From positions 1 through 19,144 of the forward strand of contig JABGRG010000082.1 of assembly GCA_018648445.1 (NCBI GenBank): 19,144 nt of DNA, in the 5' to 3' direction. Source of the stretch: Rhodospirillales bacterium. GTDB lineage: Bacteria; Pseudomonadota; Alphaproteobacteria; Rhodospirillales_A; JACZKS01. Below are positions 6,829 through 14,707 of this stretch, piece by piece (positions within the stretch are counted from its first letter, which is position 1; every line of letters begins with the position of its first letter). The translations under genes were made by a program, and so were the position numbers. The notes under the pieces are model-generated. The model was not told the origin of the DNA. It ran no database searches and saw nothing but the letters and a program-made list of their open reading frames with translations.

Positions 6829-7152
6829 GTGACCGTGGGTGATTGTTGGGAAATGTAGAAAGACGCCCAGTCAGCGCTAGTATCAGCTTCGAGGCATCCG
6901 CCCCGAAACGCAAGCCATTGCTTTATAGATATATCCGATTCACAAAATCGGCGGGGAAGACTTCGTAGACAACCGCGCTCCTGGCCAATGAATAAAGGCG
7001 CGGAAGAGCTTGACCAGATTGACGGAATTAGACAACTGTGTGACGTCAGCGCCTATGGAACAGATTGAGTTAATTGCGTAGTGGAGATGCGGTCATCGGG
7101 CTGAGTCGCTGCCATAGTTGCAGTCGTTGAAAAAAGCCCAAAGGAGATGACA
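6829..7152. other. Gap between the element and the catabolic locus
   Basis: No gene is supported here. The stretch contains the second copy of the 22-bp repeat (7037-7058). Immediately before 7153, in frame with the IS6 fragment, are codons that read VVEKSP, which may be a degraded version of the transposase motif around its catalytic Glu. The rest is featureless to me. Confidence 0.5.
7037..7058 (+). repeat. 22-bp direct repeat, copy 2 of 2
   Basis: This is the counterpart of the copy at 669-690, with one base different (GACGTC here against GATGTC there). It contains the palindrome TGACGTCA. It lies between the 220-aa gene and the IS6 fragment, at the right edge of the accessory region. Confidence 0.6.
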
Positions 7153-7311
7153 ATGGCAAAACTCAAGAGCGTAGAGTCGCTACAGAGATTTTCCTCGATC
7201 CACTCCTTAGTCCAGAATCATTTCAATCAAGAACGTCATTTAATCAACCGTAACCGATTCAAGCTCTATCGTGTTGCCGCCTTGGAAGAGTGGCGGCAAC
7301 TTGCTGCCTAA
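7153..7311 (+). pseudogene. IS6-family transposase, C-terminal fragment
   Basis: The 52-residue frame has the closing segment of an IS6-family DDE transposase: SLQRFSSIHS, then QNHFNQERHLINR, then AALEEWRQLAA. In full-length relatives (about 230-240 residues) this follows the catalytic Glu and the Arg-rich linker. The front three quarters of the gene are missing. The frame is open somewhat upstream (reading EKSPKEMT), possibly a degraded remainder. It has an AAGGAG-like sequence just before the ATG, but the product could not be an active transposase. It lies 60 bp from the end of the isomerase operon. A GTTGCCGCC inverted repeat (7273-7281 with 7292-7300) is inside it. Confidence 0.75.
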
Positions 7312-7372
7312 ATATCGAAGGTTTCCCGTATTCGCCGCCTGGCGAGATTTCCGCTGACAATGTCAATGTTTG

Positions 7373-7825
7373 TCAACCGCGGTGGTCCATGTCGTCGGAA
7401 TAGTCGTAAATCCGCTGGATCTTAGGGGCGGATCGACCGCCGGGTTCGTACTCGGCGCTGAGCCAGACATCGAGTAGAGATTTTGCCGTTTCCGCACCCA
7501 TCACTTGGGCACCGAAGGTCATGATGTTGGCGTTGTTGCTTCTGACCGACCGGTCCACGGAATAGACGTCGGTGGCAACCACCGCGTAGGCACCTTTTAC
7601 CTTGTTGGCGGCGAGGCTGACGCCGATGCCGGTTCCACACAGCAGCACGCCCCGGTCGAATGTGCCGGACGCAACGGCCTCAGCGACCCGAATGGCGACA
7701 TTGGCATATATTGGGTCGTCGCTGCCGAAATCGTCGACCTGATGGCCTAACGTTTTGATGTGCGCGATTAGGGCGTTTTTCAAGTCGAGGGCGTTTGGAT
7801 CGCCGCCTATTGCCAGTCTTTTCAT
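7373..7825 (-). CDS. eryI: RpiB/LacAB-family isomerase, likely D-erythrulose-4-phosphate isomerase (EryI/DerI type)
   Basis: This is a 150-residue sugar-phosphate isomerase of the RpiB fold. The active-site Cys is in LLCGTGIG (Cys63). Where E. coli RpiB has its conserved His (RQHNDTN), this protein has RSNNAN (Ser96-Asn97-Asn98), the pattern I recall for EryI/DerI enzymes that interconvert D-erythrulose 4-phosphate and D-erythrose 4-phosphate. The start is ATG 7825, with AAAGGA seven bases upstream; a TTG at 7843 opens the same frame but would swallow that site. It follows the TIM-like gene by 21 nt in one operon. Ribose-5-phosphate isomerase is the main alternative, though the paired EryH-like enzyme favours tetrose metabolism. 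Confidence 0.8.
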   Translation of the reverse strand: MKRLAIGGDPNALDLKNALIAHIKTLGHQVDDFGSDDPIYANVAIRVAEAVASGTFDRGVLLCGTGIGVSLAANKVKGAYAVVATDVYSVDRSVRSNNANIMTFGAQVMGAETAKSLLDVWLSAEYEPGGRSAPKIQRIYDYSDDMDHRG

Positions 7826-7846
7826 TGACTGTTTTCCTTTCAAGTT

Positions 7847-8644
7847 TTAACAGGCGCCGATCAACTGCCGTTCCGCCAAACCAAGGATTTCCAGGAACCC
7901 GTCGCAAGACAACGCGGCACGGCCAATGAACAGGCCGTTGACTTCGGACTCCCGAAAAACCGCGACGGCGTTTTGCGCATTGATGCTTCCGCCGTAAAGA
8001 AGGGGGATTCCGTCAGCCGTTTCGGGTTTGAACACTTCCGAAACACGTTGCCTGATCGCGGCAAGCATTTGGTTGGTATCGTTCGGGCTTGCCGGAACAG
8101 CTCCTTCTCCGATCGCCCACACCGGTTCATAGGCGACAACACAACGAAGCGCTTCCGTGGTAGAAAGCCCGTGCAGGGCAATTACAACCTGCCGGTTGAC
8201 CGTATCGACCGCGACGCCGTGCTCCCGTTCCTCGGTGGTCTCACCGACACAAATTAGTGGACGAAGACCGCTTCTCAGCGCCGCTCTTACCTTTAGGCGC
8301 ACGGTTAAATCTGTTTCGCCAAATAGGTGGCGACGTTCGGAATGGCCGATCTCGACAATTTTGGCACCGCAGTCGGCGACCATTCGGCATGAAATTTCAC
8401 CGGTAAACGCGCCGGAATCTTCCCAATGGGCATTCTGCGCGCCGACCATTGCGGGCGATCCTTCCAGTTCTTCGCAGACGGCCGCGAGAGCGGTGAACGG
8501 AGGGATAACGAAAATTTTCGATGCCGGATTAGAGTCGGAAATAAAGGTCCGCAAACGCCGCGCGAATTCACGTGCGTCGCCGAGAGTCATGTTCATCTTC
8601 CAACCGGTGCCGATCCACGGCACCCCGTTACCCGAGTTGGCCAT
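7847..8644 (-). CDS. eryH: Triose-phosphate-isomerase-like protein, likely L-erythrulose-1-phosphate isomerase (EryH/LerI type)
   Basis: This is a TIM-barrel isomerase of 265 residues, close to the family length. Catalytic residues are in place: Lys16 in GWKMN, His101 in IGHSERR and Glu173 in AYEPVWAIGEG. Two positions differ from ordinary TIM: GNWKMN becomes TGWKMN, losing the conserved Asn, and WAIGTG becomes WAIGEG in the flexible loop. EryH/LerI proteins that convert L-erythrulose 1-phosphate to D-erythrulose 4-phosphate carry a similar GT-x-WKMN start, which is why I favour that role over housekeeping TIM. The ATG at 8644 has a GGGGGGCGG ribosome binding site. It lies between the DeoR-type regulator (118 nt upstream) and the RpiB-like gene. 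Supplementary triose-phosphate isomerase for dihydroxyacetone use is the alternative. Confidence 0.8.
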   Translation of the reverse strand: MANSGNGVPWIGTGWKMNMTLGDAREFARRLRTFISDSNPASKIFVIPPFTALAAVCEELEGSPAMVGAQNAHWEDSGAFTGEISCRMVADCGAKIVEIGHSERRHLFGETDLTVRLKVRAALRSGLRPLICVGETTEEREHGVAVDTVNRQVVIALHGLSTTEALRCVVAYEPVWAIGEGAVPASPNDTNQMLAAIRQRVSEVFKPETADGIPLLYGGSINAQNAVAVFRESEVNGLFIGRAALSCDGFLEILGLAERQLIGAC

Positions 8645-8762
8645 CGCGACCGCCCCCCATTGCCCGACTTTTTTTGATCGCGCGGTCCATCAATCCGCGA
8701 CTCCCCGGCGTCGCGCCGTGCGTGTGGCGGATGCGATGTGTCGTGTTGCGCCGGTGCATCGG

Positions 8763-9539
8763 TCAATCATTGTTGAGGTACCTGTAGTTGACGCCTGCAT
8801 CACTGAGAAGGGAGAGGTGTTCGGGGGACATGTCGCCAGAGATCAGTACGTGGTCGAACTCCCTCAGGTCGGCGATATAGTGAAGGGCCGTGCCGGAGAA
8901 TTTCGAGGCGTCCGCCAGAAGGATCCGCGTCTTTGATATTTTCAACATTGCGCGTTTGGCGCGGACCACCTCTTCTTCCTGGGAATGAATGCTGGTGCCG
9001 TGAACCGTTGTCGTCGACATGATCGCCGTATCGACACGGAAGGATTCAAGCATCTGTTCACAGGCCAAGCCGAAAAAGCCGTTGAATTGACGGTTGAATG
9101 ACCCGCCAATGCCGACGAGGTTGATGTTGTCGAATTCTTTCAGCCTGGCGATCGCGGCGACCGAATTCGTCAGCACGGTCAGCGGTTCGAGTTGCTCTAT
9201 GAACTCCAGGACATTGAAGGTTGTTGTGCTGTCGTCGAGCACGATGGCATCGCCGGGCGAGACATATTCGGCCGCGGCCCGCGCCAATCGTGTTTTTTCG
9301 GCGTTGGCCTGAAGCATGCGGAACTGAAAGCTGCTTTCGAAACTGACCGATTTTTCGGCCGTCACGCCGCCGTGGATACGCCGTACTAATCCGCGTTCCT
9401 GCAGTTGATTCAGGTCACGGTGGATGGTCATTTTGCTGACGTCAAAATACTCAGCCAACTGATCGACCTGGGCCGACCGGTTCTCGACAACCATCTGAAG
9501 GATCTCAGAGCGGCGTTCCTGGCTCTTTGATCTTTTCAT
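8763..9539 (-). CDS. DeoR/GlpR-family transcriptional regulator
   Basis: This is a sugar-phosphate-responsive repressor of 258 residues, the usual family size. The N-terminal winged helix-turn-helix (about residues 6-60) shows RRSEILQMVVENRSAQV, the recognition helix DVSKMTIHRDLNQL, and the LVRRIHGG wing. The C-terminal DeoRC effector domain (about 75-235), an isomerase-like fold that binds phosphorylated sugars, has ILLADASKFSGTA, with the conserved Asp and Lys. It leads the minus-strand operon with the two isomerases and faces the ABC/kinase operon across 738 bp, so it most likely represses both until a sugar phosphate accumulates. The effector, perhaps erythrulose or dihydroxyacetone phosphate, cannot be read from sequence. 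ATG 9539 has GGAG ten bases upstream. Confidence 0.88.
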   Translation of the reverse strand: MKRSKSQERRSEILQMVVENRSAQVDQLAEYFDVSKMTIHRDLNQLQERGLVRRIHGGVTAEKSVSFESSFQFRMLQANAEKTRLARAAAEYVSPGDAIVLDDSTTTFNVLEFIEQLEPLTVLTNSVAAIARLKEFDNINLVGIGGSFNRQFNGFFGLACEQMLESFRVDTAIMSTTTVHGTSIHSQEEEVVRAKRAMLKISKTRILLADASKFSGTALHYIADLREFDHVLISGDMSPEHLSLLSDAGVNYRYLNND

Positions 9540-9647
9540 GACTTCTCTACTCCTGTGTTGGTCGGGTTCGGTTTTTTTGCGAGATAACGGCTAGATATCG
9601 TCTTGGCGTGTGCCGTATCTCCGGCGCCTCGTCAATCGAAAATACCA

Positions 9648-9680
9648 TGTGAAATAATCACAAATTGAATGATTTGTCAC
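9648..9680. promoter_or_regulatory. Palindromic candidate operator
   Basis: TGTGA-AATAA-TCACA (9648-9662) is a perfect palindrome with a 5-bp spacer. A second, longer dyad overlaps it: GTGAAATAATCA (9649-9660) is nearly the reverse complement of TGATTTGTCAC (9670-9680). It lies about 110 bp upstream of the repressor start. The 5-bp spacer argues against a standard CRP site, which has 6 bp, so the DeoR-type regulator is the likelier ligand. Confidence 0.4.
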
Positions 9681-9757
9681 AGGTAAATCGATACCCAAAC
9701 ACCTATTACAACCGCTCCCAACCTTGTCTCTTCTGCATGTGACTAAATTCTATAACC

Positions 9758-9776
9758 ATATGTAAAAAGTACATAT
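9758..9776. promoter_or_regulatory. Second palindromic candidate operator
   Basis: ATATGTA (9758-9764) and TACATAT (9770-9776) are perfectly complementary around AAAAG. The 5-bp spacing is the same as in the palindrome at 9648, about 110 bp away, so a looping arrangement is conceivable. There is no evidence of binding. Confidence 0.35.
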
Positions 9777-10277
9777 TAATGGAAAAAACTGTAATATATC
9801 CCTGCTAATCCGGCTAATTCCGTGAATGGGTGGCTGTAAATATGAACTAAAATTATGGTCGTTTCCACAAAAAAAATGTTGTAATGTATTGTTTTTTTTG
9901 CGATGGTTTTTTCCGTCGAAACCGGGAAGGGCGTCAAAAGCCACCGATTATCGCGGTGATTCCGGCCCCACTCGGGCGTGACGTTTTTACCAGGGTCTAC
10001 TCTCCCAAATCACAAATGGGGGAGGGCCCTACTGAGCAGATTTGCCAATTTTTGAAGAATGGCGATGCAACAACACGGAATAGCGAATGGGGTAGCGGTG
10101 GCCTTTTAAATCGCCGGCGGAAACGGTCAACAAAAGCAGGCGGAATAGCTGCAAATCCCGGTTACGGCCGGGGCGTTGGCGACGAATAACAAGGGGTTTT
10201 GCCGCATCTTCAGGCGTTGCGCAAAATTTAATCGGCGGCCGCTGAGGTGCGCCGACAACACAGGGGAGTATATGCTG

Positions 10278-11699
10278 ATGGTGAGTATGACAAAATTCGC
10301 GAGAGTGCTCGCGTTGGGCGCCGGTGCCGGCGTGGTTTTGTCGGCGAGCTCAGCTTTCGCCGAGGAGACTTTGACGTTCGTGTGGCACGCCGGAACCTGT
10401 GCCGATGCGATCGTTGATATCGCTAAGGATTATCCCGACAAGAACGTAAAAATCGTGCCCGCCCTGGTGCCTTACGGTCCGGAATGGCACAACAAGATCG
10501 CCTCGGAATTCGCCATCAAGGGCGACGGTTTCGACTTCGCGATGTGGGACAGCCAATCGACCGCCGAATTTGCCGGCGCCGGGCATGCCTATTCGATCAA
10601 TAAGATCTTCGGCGACTCAGCGGTTCTCGAAGCTCCGTTGTTCCCGTCTTCGTCGCTTTCCCGGTACGGCGAATATCCCGACGATTCAGGCGAATTCTGG
10701 GGCCTTCCGGTCAACCAGGACGCCTATGGCTTCATGTACCGCAAAGATCTGTTCGAAGATCCGAAAGAAATGGCGGCTTTCAAGAAAAAATACGATTACG
10801 ACCTGGTGCCGCCGCAAACCTATCAACAGGCCCGCGACATGGCCGAATTCTTCACCCGTCCCGATCAGGGGCTCTATGGGTGGGGCCAGATGGGTGGCCG
10901 CGAATACGATTTTGTGACGACGGCATCCAACAGCTTCATGTGGTCTTTCGGCGGCGAGCTCTACAATCCCAAGACCTATGAGGTCGAAGGCTATCTCAAT
11001 TCGCCGGCATCGGTCGACGGCGTGCAGTTCTTCGTCGACATGTTCAAGTTCGGCCCCTCGGGCGCCAGCAACTGGGGTTGGGACGAAGTGAACGCGGCCT
11101 TCCAACAGGGCCAACTCGCCATGGCCATGCAATGGTACTACTTCAACTCGTCGAATGCCGATTCGAAGGTCAGCAAATACGCCGACGTCACCGGTTTCGG
11201 TAACCTTCCGGGTGCGATTGGCCGGGACGGCAAGTTCCGTCGCCAGTTCAGCGTCGGCGGACAGGGCATGGGCATCAACAAGTACTCCAAGAAGATCGGC
11301 ACGCTGGTCAAATTCATGGAGTGGTACTTCCAGCCCAAACAGCAGATGCGTTATGCGAAGGTTTGTCAGACCGGTCTGAAGGCGGTGCTTGAAGATCCGT
11401 CCTGGCAGGGCCTGAATTCCTACAACAAGCATTTCGCCGCTGCCCTGCAGTACACCAACGACTACTGGCACCTGCCGGAATATCCGGTGCTGCTGGATCA
11501 ATTGCAGGAAGAAGTCTCCAATGCCGTCACCGGCAAAAAGACCGTGAAACAGGCGCTGGACGATGCCGTCAAGAAACACGAACGAACCCTGAAGCGTGCC
11601 GGCTACAAGATCACGCGGACGGCGAACATTCCTGAGGTGCCCGACACTGTCGTTTTACCCGTCGGCCAGGATAAGATTGTTCCGTTGCCGTTTAACTAA
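10278..11699 (+). CDS. ABC transporter periplasmic sugar/polyol-binding protein
   Basis: This is an extracellular solute-binding protein (family 1-like) that delivers substrate to the membrane permeases encoded next. An N-terminal Sec signal peptide is visible: basic MTKFAR, hydrophobic VLALGAGAGVVL, then SSAFA before EETLTF. The mature part has the alternating two-lobe character and aromatic-rich binding segments (WHAGTCAD, MWDSQSTAEF, NWGWDEVNAAFQQGQLAMAMQWYYF). Starts at 10272, 10278 and 10287 are all possible; I take 10278 because GGGGAG at 10263-10268 is then nine bases away. The frame is open further upstream to 10176, but that extension would bury the signal peptide. The ligand is inferred to be a short polyol or ketose from the kinase and isomerases. 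Confidence 0.88.
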   Translation: MVSMTKFARVLALGAGAGVVLSASSAFAEETLTFVWHAGTCADAIVDIAKDYPDKNVKIVPALVPYGPEWHNKIASEFAIKGDGFDFAMWDSQSTAEFAGAGHAYSINKIFGDSAVLEAPLFPSSSLSRYGEYPDDSGEFWGLPVNQDAYGFMYRKDLFEDPKEMAAFKKKYDYDLVPPQTYQQARDMAEFFTRPDQGLYGWGQMGGREYDFVTTASNSFMWSFGGELYNPKTYEVEGYLNSPASVDGVQFFVDMFKFGPSGASNWGWDEVNAAFQQGQLAMAMQWYYFNSSNADSKVSKYADVTGFGNLPGAIGRDGKFRRQFSVGGQGMGINKYSKKIGTLVKFMEWYFQPKQQMRYAKVCQTGLKAVLEDPSWQGLNSYNKHFAAALQYTNDYWHLPEYPVLLDQLQEEVSNAVTGKKTVKQALDDAVKKHERTLKRAGYKITRTANIPEVPDTVVLPVGQDKIVPLPFN

Positions 11700-11711
11700 G
11701 TGTCGTAGCGA

Positions 11712-11732
11712 GCCGGCGTAATTGTCGTCGGC
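11712..11732 (+). terminator. Hairpin after the binding-protein gene (first of two)
   Basis: GCCGGCG (11712-11718) pairs with CGTCGGC (11726-11732), with one G-T wobble, around a 7-base loop, 13 nt after the binding-protein stop. It has no T-tract. It probably protects the 3' end of the abundant binding-protein message or slows polymerase, rather than fully terminating. Confidence 0.4.
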
Positions 11733-11747
11733 AGAGGGTTATCCGTT

Positions 11748-11775
11748 CCCCCACGCACCGCGGATCGCGCGGGGG
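11748..11775 (+). terminator. Hairpin after the binding-protein gene (second of two)
   Basis: CCCCC-A-CGC (11748-11756) pairs with GCG-C-GGGGG (11767-11775) with one internal mismatch, a very stable stem with a 10-base loop. With the previous hairpin it fills the 117-bp gap before the permease gene. Such gaps in ABC operons commonly make the binding protein more abundant than the membrane parts. Confidence 0.45.
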
Positions 11776-11816
11776 GACGGGGCTCCCTCGAAGGATCTCG
11801 GGGCAAAGAGACGACC

Positions 11817-12677
11817 ATGAACAACCAGTCGAGAGCGGTTCTGCTCATCCCCTTCGCCTTTATTCTGCTTTATATGGTTTACAGTATGGGCCCGTTGTTC
11901 TGGCTGCTCATTTCCTCGTTCAAGGGCCGCATGGATCTTTTCACCATGCCGCCAAAAATTTTCTTCACACCGGACTGGTCCGGGTACCAGGCCGTATTCG
12001 GTGTCGGTGCAGCCAAGGATACAGCCGCCGCAATCGGTGTCGTCGACGCGCTGATTAACAGCATCGTTTGCGCCTTTTCGGGAACCTTCCTGGCGGTTCT
12101 ATTTGGAACGCTGGCGGGTTATTCGGCATCGCGCTTTGATTTTCCCGGCAAGGGCGATTTCATGTTCTTCGTCCTGTCGACCCGCATGGTGCCGGCGATC
12201 GCGATGATGGTTTTTTTCCACTCGATGTTTTCCGAATTGGGGCTGGCCGATACGCAGATCGGGGTCATCATCATCAACACCTTCATCAATGTCGGTCTCG
12301 CCACCTGGATCATGAAGGGCTTCTTCGACGGGGTACCCCGCGAGGTTGAGGCGATCGCCCTGATCAACGGTTATTCGCGCTTCTACGCCTTTCGCAAACT
12401 GGTTCTGCCGATGGTCAAGGGCGGCATCGCCGCGACCGCGGGTTTCTGCTTCATCTTCGCGTGGAACGAGTTCGCCTTCGCGTCGATCCTGACCACCACC
12501 AAGGCCAAGACCCTGCCAGTCAAGATTTCCGCCGCCATGGGATCGACCGGCGTCGAATGGACCCAGATTTGCGCCGCCGGCGTGGTGCTGGTCATTCCGG
12601 TGGTGATTTTCTTCTATCTGATCCGGCGTCATCTGCTGATGGGCATGACCTTCGGCGTGCTGGGCAAGAGTTCATAG
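11817..12677 (+). CDS. ABC transporter permease, MalG/UgpE type
   Basis: This is an inner-membrane permease subunit of a carbohydrate ABC importer, 286 residues, with about six hydrophobic segments (first at residues 7-33; others near 85-105, 115-140, 150-165, 200-220 and 250-275). The cytoplasmic EAA loop that docks the ATPase is recognisable in EVEAIALINGYSRFYAFRKLVLPM (about residues 178-201), although the canonical DGA is LING here. It would pair with the permease encoded 12 bp downstream to form the channel. A RBS-like AAAGAG lies seven bases before the ATG. Order in the operon: binding protein, this permease, second permease, two ATPases. Confidence 0.88.
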   Translation: MNNQSRAVLLIPFAFILLYMVYSMGPLFWLLISSFKGRMDLFTMPPKIFFTPDWSGYQAVFGVGAAKDTAAAIGVVDALINSIVCAFSGTFLAVLFGTLAGYSASRFDFPGKGDFMFFVLSTRMVPAIAMMVFFHSMFSELGLADTQIGVIIINTFINVGLATWIMKGFFDGVPREVEAIALINGYSRFYAFRKLVLPMVKGGIAATAGFCFIFAWNEFAFASILTTTKAKTLPVKISAAMGSTGVEWTQICAAGVVLVIPVVIFFYLIRRHLLMGMTFGVLGKSS

Positions 12678-12689
12678 GGGGGCGGGAAA

Positions 12690-13589
12690 ATGATCCGCAA
12701 TTTCTTTCGTAAACCGCTCTCGGACCGGGTTCTGTGCCTGACGTTCCTGATGCCGTGTCTGCTGTTGTTGGTGTTCATGATCGCCTATCCGTTCGTGACC
12801 CTGGTTTCCAACAGCTTTTACCGGTTCTCGGCGTTACGAAGCGCCCAGCCGGCGGAATGGGTCGGGCTGGAAAACTACGTATTTCTGCTGACAGACTTCG
12901 AACTATGGGAACGGTTCATTTTTACCGGCAGATTCGTGTTGGTTACCGTCACCCTGCAGTTTTTCCTGGGGATCTGCGTTGCCTACATCCTGCAGCGCGA
13001 TTTCAAGGCACGCGACGTCATTTTTACGATGCTGATGATCCCGATGATGCTGTGCCCGATCGCGGTCGGCTTCCTTTGGCGCTACATGTTCAATTCCGAA
13101 TGGGGGGTGATCAACTATCTGGTTTCGCTGATAACCGGGGCGAAGGTCAACTGGCTGTCGGTGACCGACAACGCGTTGTGGGCGGTCGTTATCACCGATA
13201 CCTGGATATGGACACCGTTCGTCATCCTTCTGGCGACCGCAGCCTTCCGCGGGGTGCCGAAATCCATGTATGAAGCGGCGGAGGTGGACGGGGCGTCGGC
13301 GCTTTTTCGGTTCTTCAACATAACGCTTCCCCTGTCGGCGCCGATCCTGTTCATCGCGCTGCTTCTCAGGCTGATCGATTCGTTCAAGCAGTACGACCTG
13401 TTTTTCGCCCTGACCGGCGGCGGCCCTGGTTCATCCACGGAAACCGTATCGTTCACGCTGGGCAAAACCGCATTTAGCTATTTCTACACGGGCGAGGCGT
13501 CGGCGCTTGCGGTCATCCTGCTCATCATCATTATCGGGATGTCCTTAATCTTCGTTCGCTATCTGACCTCACTTGCTGAGCGGAGCTAA
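12690..13589 (+). CDS. ABC transporter permease, MalF/UgpA type
   Basis: This is the second membrane subunit, 299 residues, with a hydrophobic N-terminal segment (about 16-38) and about five more. It has a well-preserved EAA loop (YEAAEVDGASALFRFFNITLPL, around residues 193-214). The FALTGGGPGSSTETVSF segment near 236-252 is typical of UgpA/MalF-type sugar permeases. The ATG at 12690 is preceded by GGGGGGCGGG, 12 bases after the previous stop. It forms a heterodimer with the preceding permease. Substrate specificity cannot be read from the sequence. Confidence 0.9.
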   Translation: MIRNFFRKPLSDRVLCLTFLMPCLLLLVFMIAYPFVTLVSNSFYRFSALRSAQPAEWVGLENYVFLLTDFELWERFIFTGRFVLVTVTLQFFLGICVAYILQRDFKARDVIFTMLMIPMMLCPIAVGFLWRYMFNSEWGVINYLVSLITGAKVNWLSVTDNALWAVVITDTWIWTPFVILLATAAFRGVPKSMYEAAEVDGASALFRFFNITLPLSAPILFIALLLRLIDSFKQYDLFFALTGGGPGSSTETVSFTLGKTAFSYFYTGEASALAVILLIIIIGMSLIFVRYLTSLAERS

Positions 13590-13603
13590 GGAGAACCAGT
13601 TAA

Positions 13604-14689
13604 ATGGCACGCGTTGACATTAAAAATCTCGTCGTCCGGTTCGGAGATTTCACGGCCGTGGACGATGTCTCGATGACCATCGACGACGGCGAGATGGTGG
13701 TTTTCCTGGGCCCGTCCGGATGCGGTAAAACGACGACATTGCGCTGCGTTGCCGGTCTCGAACAAGGAACCTCTGGCTCGATCGAATTTGACGGCAACGC
13801 CGTCGATACGCTTTCGCCGTCGCAACGCAACATCGCGATGGTGTTCCAGTTTGTGACGCTGTATCCGCATTTGAAGGTAGCCGACAACATCGCGTTTCCG
13901 CTGCGCGCGCGCGGCATGGCCAAGCCGAAGATCCGCCAAAAACTGGATTGGATCGCCGAGGTATTTTCGATGGGCGATCTGATGAAACGCTATCCGCCGG
14001 GGTTGCCACCGGGCGCCAAGCAAAAAGTGGCGCTGGCCCGTGCCGTCGTCCGCGAACCCAAAGTGCTGCTGCTGGACGAACCGTTGTCGGCCATTGATGA
14101 ACGCTTTCGCGAGGAGATGCGTTGGGAATTGGGCCACCTGCAAAAGCAACTGGGATTCACGACCATCTACGTCACCCACGATCAGCGCGAAGCCATGTCG
14201 CTTGCCGACAGGATCGCCCTGATGCGTGACGGCAAGATCGTTCAGATCGGATCGCCAGCCGACATGTACGACCGGCCGGTCAACGAGTTCGCTGGTTTCT
14301 TCATCGGATCGCCGGGTATGAATTTCGTCGACGCCAGGATTGAGGAAAGCACGATCCTGCTTGGTTCCGCGGGCATTCCCATTTCAGCCCCCGGCGAGTA
14401 CCTGGCGAAAGTGCGCGAAGCGGCCGGTCCCGAAGTGCGATTGGGAATTCGTCCGCAGGATGTTCATCTTGAGGCCGACGGTGATGGCGACGGTCTGCTG
14501 AAAGCCGAGATCGTCAATTCCTACGCGGTCGGGCGCGAGCGTTTCTTCGATTTTCGCATCGACGATTCCGTCTTGAAGGGTATGGACCCCAGCGGGACCG
14601 GATTGACAGGGGACACACGTATCCGCTTCCCGATTGAGAAGGTCCATTTTTTCGACAGGACAAGCGGCGAACGCCTGAGCAACCAATGA
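13604..14689 (+). CDS. ABC transporter ATPase 1, non-consensus signature motif
   Basis: This is a nucleotide-binding subunit of the MalK/UgpC class, 361 residues, with an ABC domain (about 1-235) and a C-terminal OB-like regulatory domain (TOBE-like, about 240-355). Walker A is GPSGCGKT (36-43), the Q-loop has Gln82 (MVFQF), Walker B is VLLLDE (154-159) with the catalytic Glu, and the switch His is His192. The ABC signature is LPPGAKQ (134-140) in place of LSGGQ, so the site it contributes to is predicted weak. The start follows AAGGAG, 14 bases after the permease stop. It presumably works as a heterodimer with ATPase 2, since the second copy is encoded directly downstream. Confidence 0.9.
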   Translation: MARVDIKNLVVRFGDFTAVDDVSMTIDDGEMVVFLGPSGCGKTTTLRCVAGLEQGTSGSIEFDGNAVDTLSPSQRNIAMVFQFVTLYPHLKVADNIAFPLRARGMAKPKIRQKLDWIAEVFSMGDLMKRYPPGLPPGAKQKVALARAVVREPKVLLLDEPLSAIDERFREEMRWELGHLQKQLGFTTIYVTHDQREAMSLADRIALMRDGKIVQIGSPADMYDRPVNEFAGFFIGSPGMNFVDARIEESTILLGSAGIPISAPGEYLAKVREAAGPEVRLGIRPQDVHLEADGDGDGLLKAEIVNSYAVGRERFFDFRIDDSVLKGMDPSGTGLTGDTRIRFPIEKVHFFDRTSGERLSNQ

Positions 14690-14707
14690 GGGGCGTGGAA
14701 ACAAAAC

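Larger units (their letters stand above)
9540..10277. promoter_or_regulatory. Divergent intergenic control region
   Basis: This 738-bp gap between the repressor gene and the binding-protein gene has no convincing gene. Its middle (about 9640-9900) is strikingly AT-rich compared with both neighbours and holds palindromes at 9648-9680 and 9758-9776. Variants of TTGTAAT also recur: reverse near 9705-9711, CTGTAATATAT near 9789 and GTTGTAATGTAT near 9879. A T8 run lies at 9892-9899. A 5' extension of the binding-protein frame up to 10176 is open but lacks coding character. Promoters for both operons must lie here, but I see no consensus -35/-10 pair strong enough to place them. Confidence 0.6.

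Noticed and set aside
7273..7300. GTTGCCGCC inverted repeat as terminator of the isomerase operon
   Set aside because: The 9-bp stem is perfect but lies within transposase coding sequence and has no T-tract on the minus strand.
9648..9662. CRP binding site
   Set aside because: The TGTGA and TCACA half-sites are present but separated by 5 rather than 6 bases, so a dedicated regulator is more likely.
10686..11579. Minus-strand open frame opposite the binding-protein gene
   Set aside because: It is a shadow of a clear coding gene with codon bias on the other strand, and has no ribosome binding site or recognisable domain.
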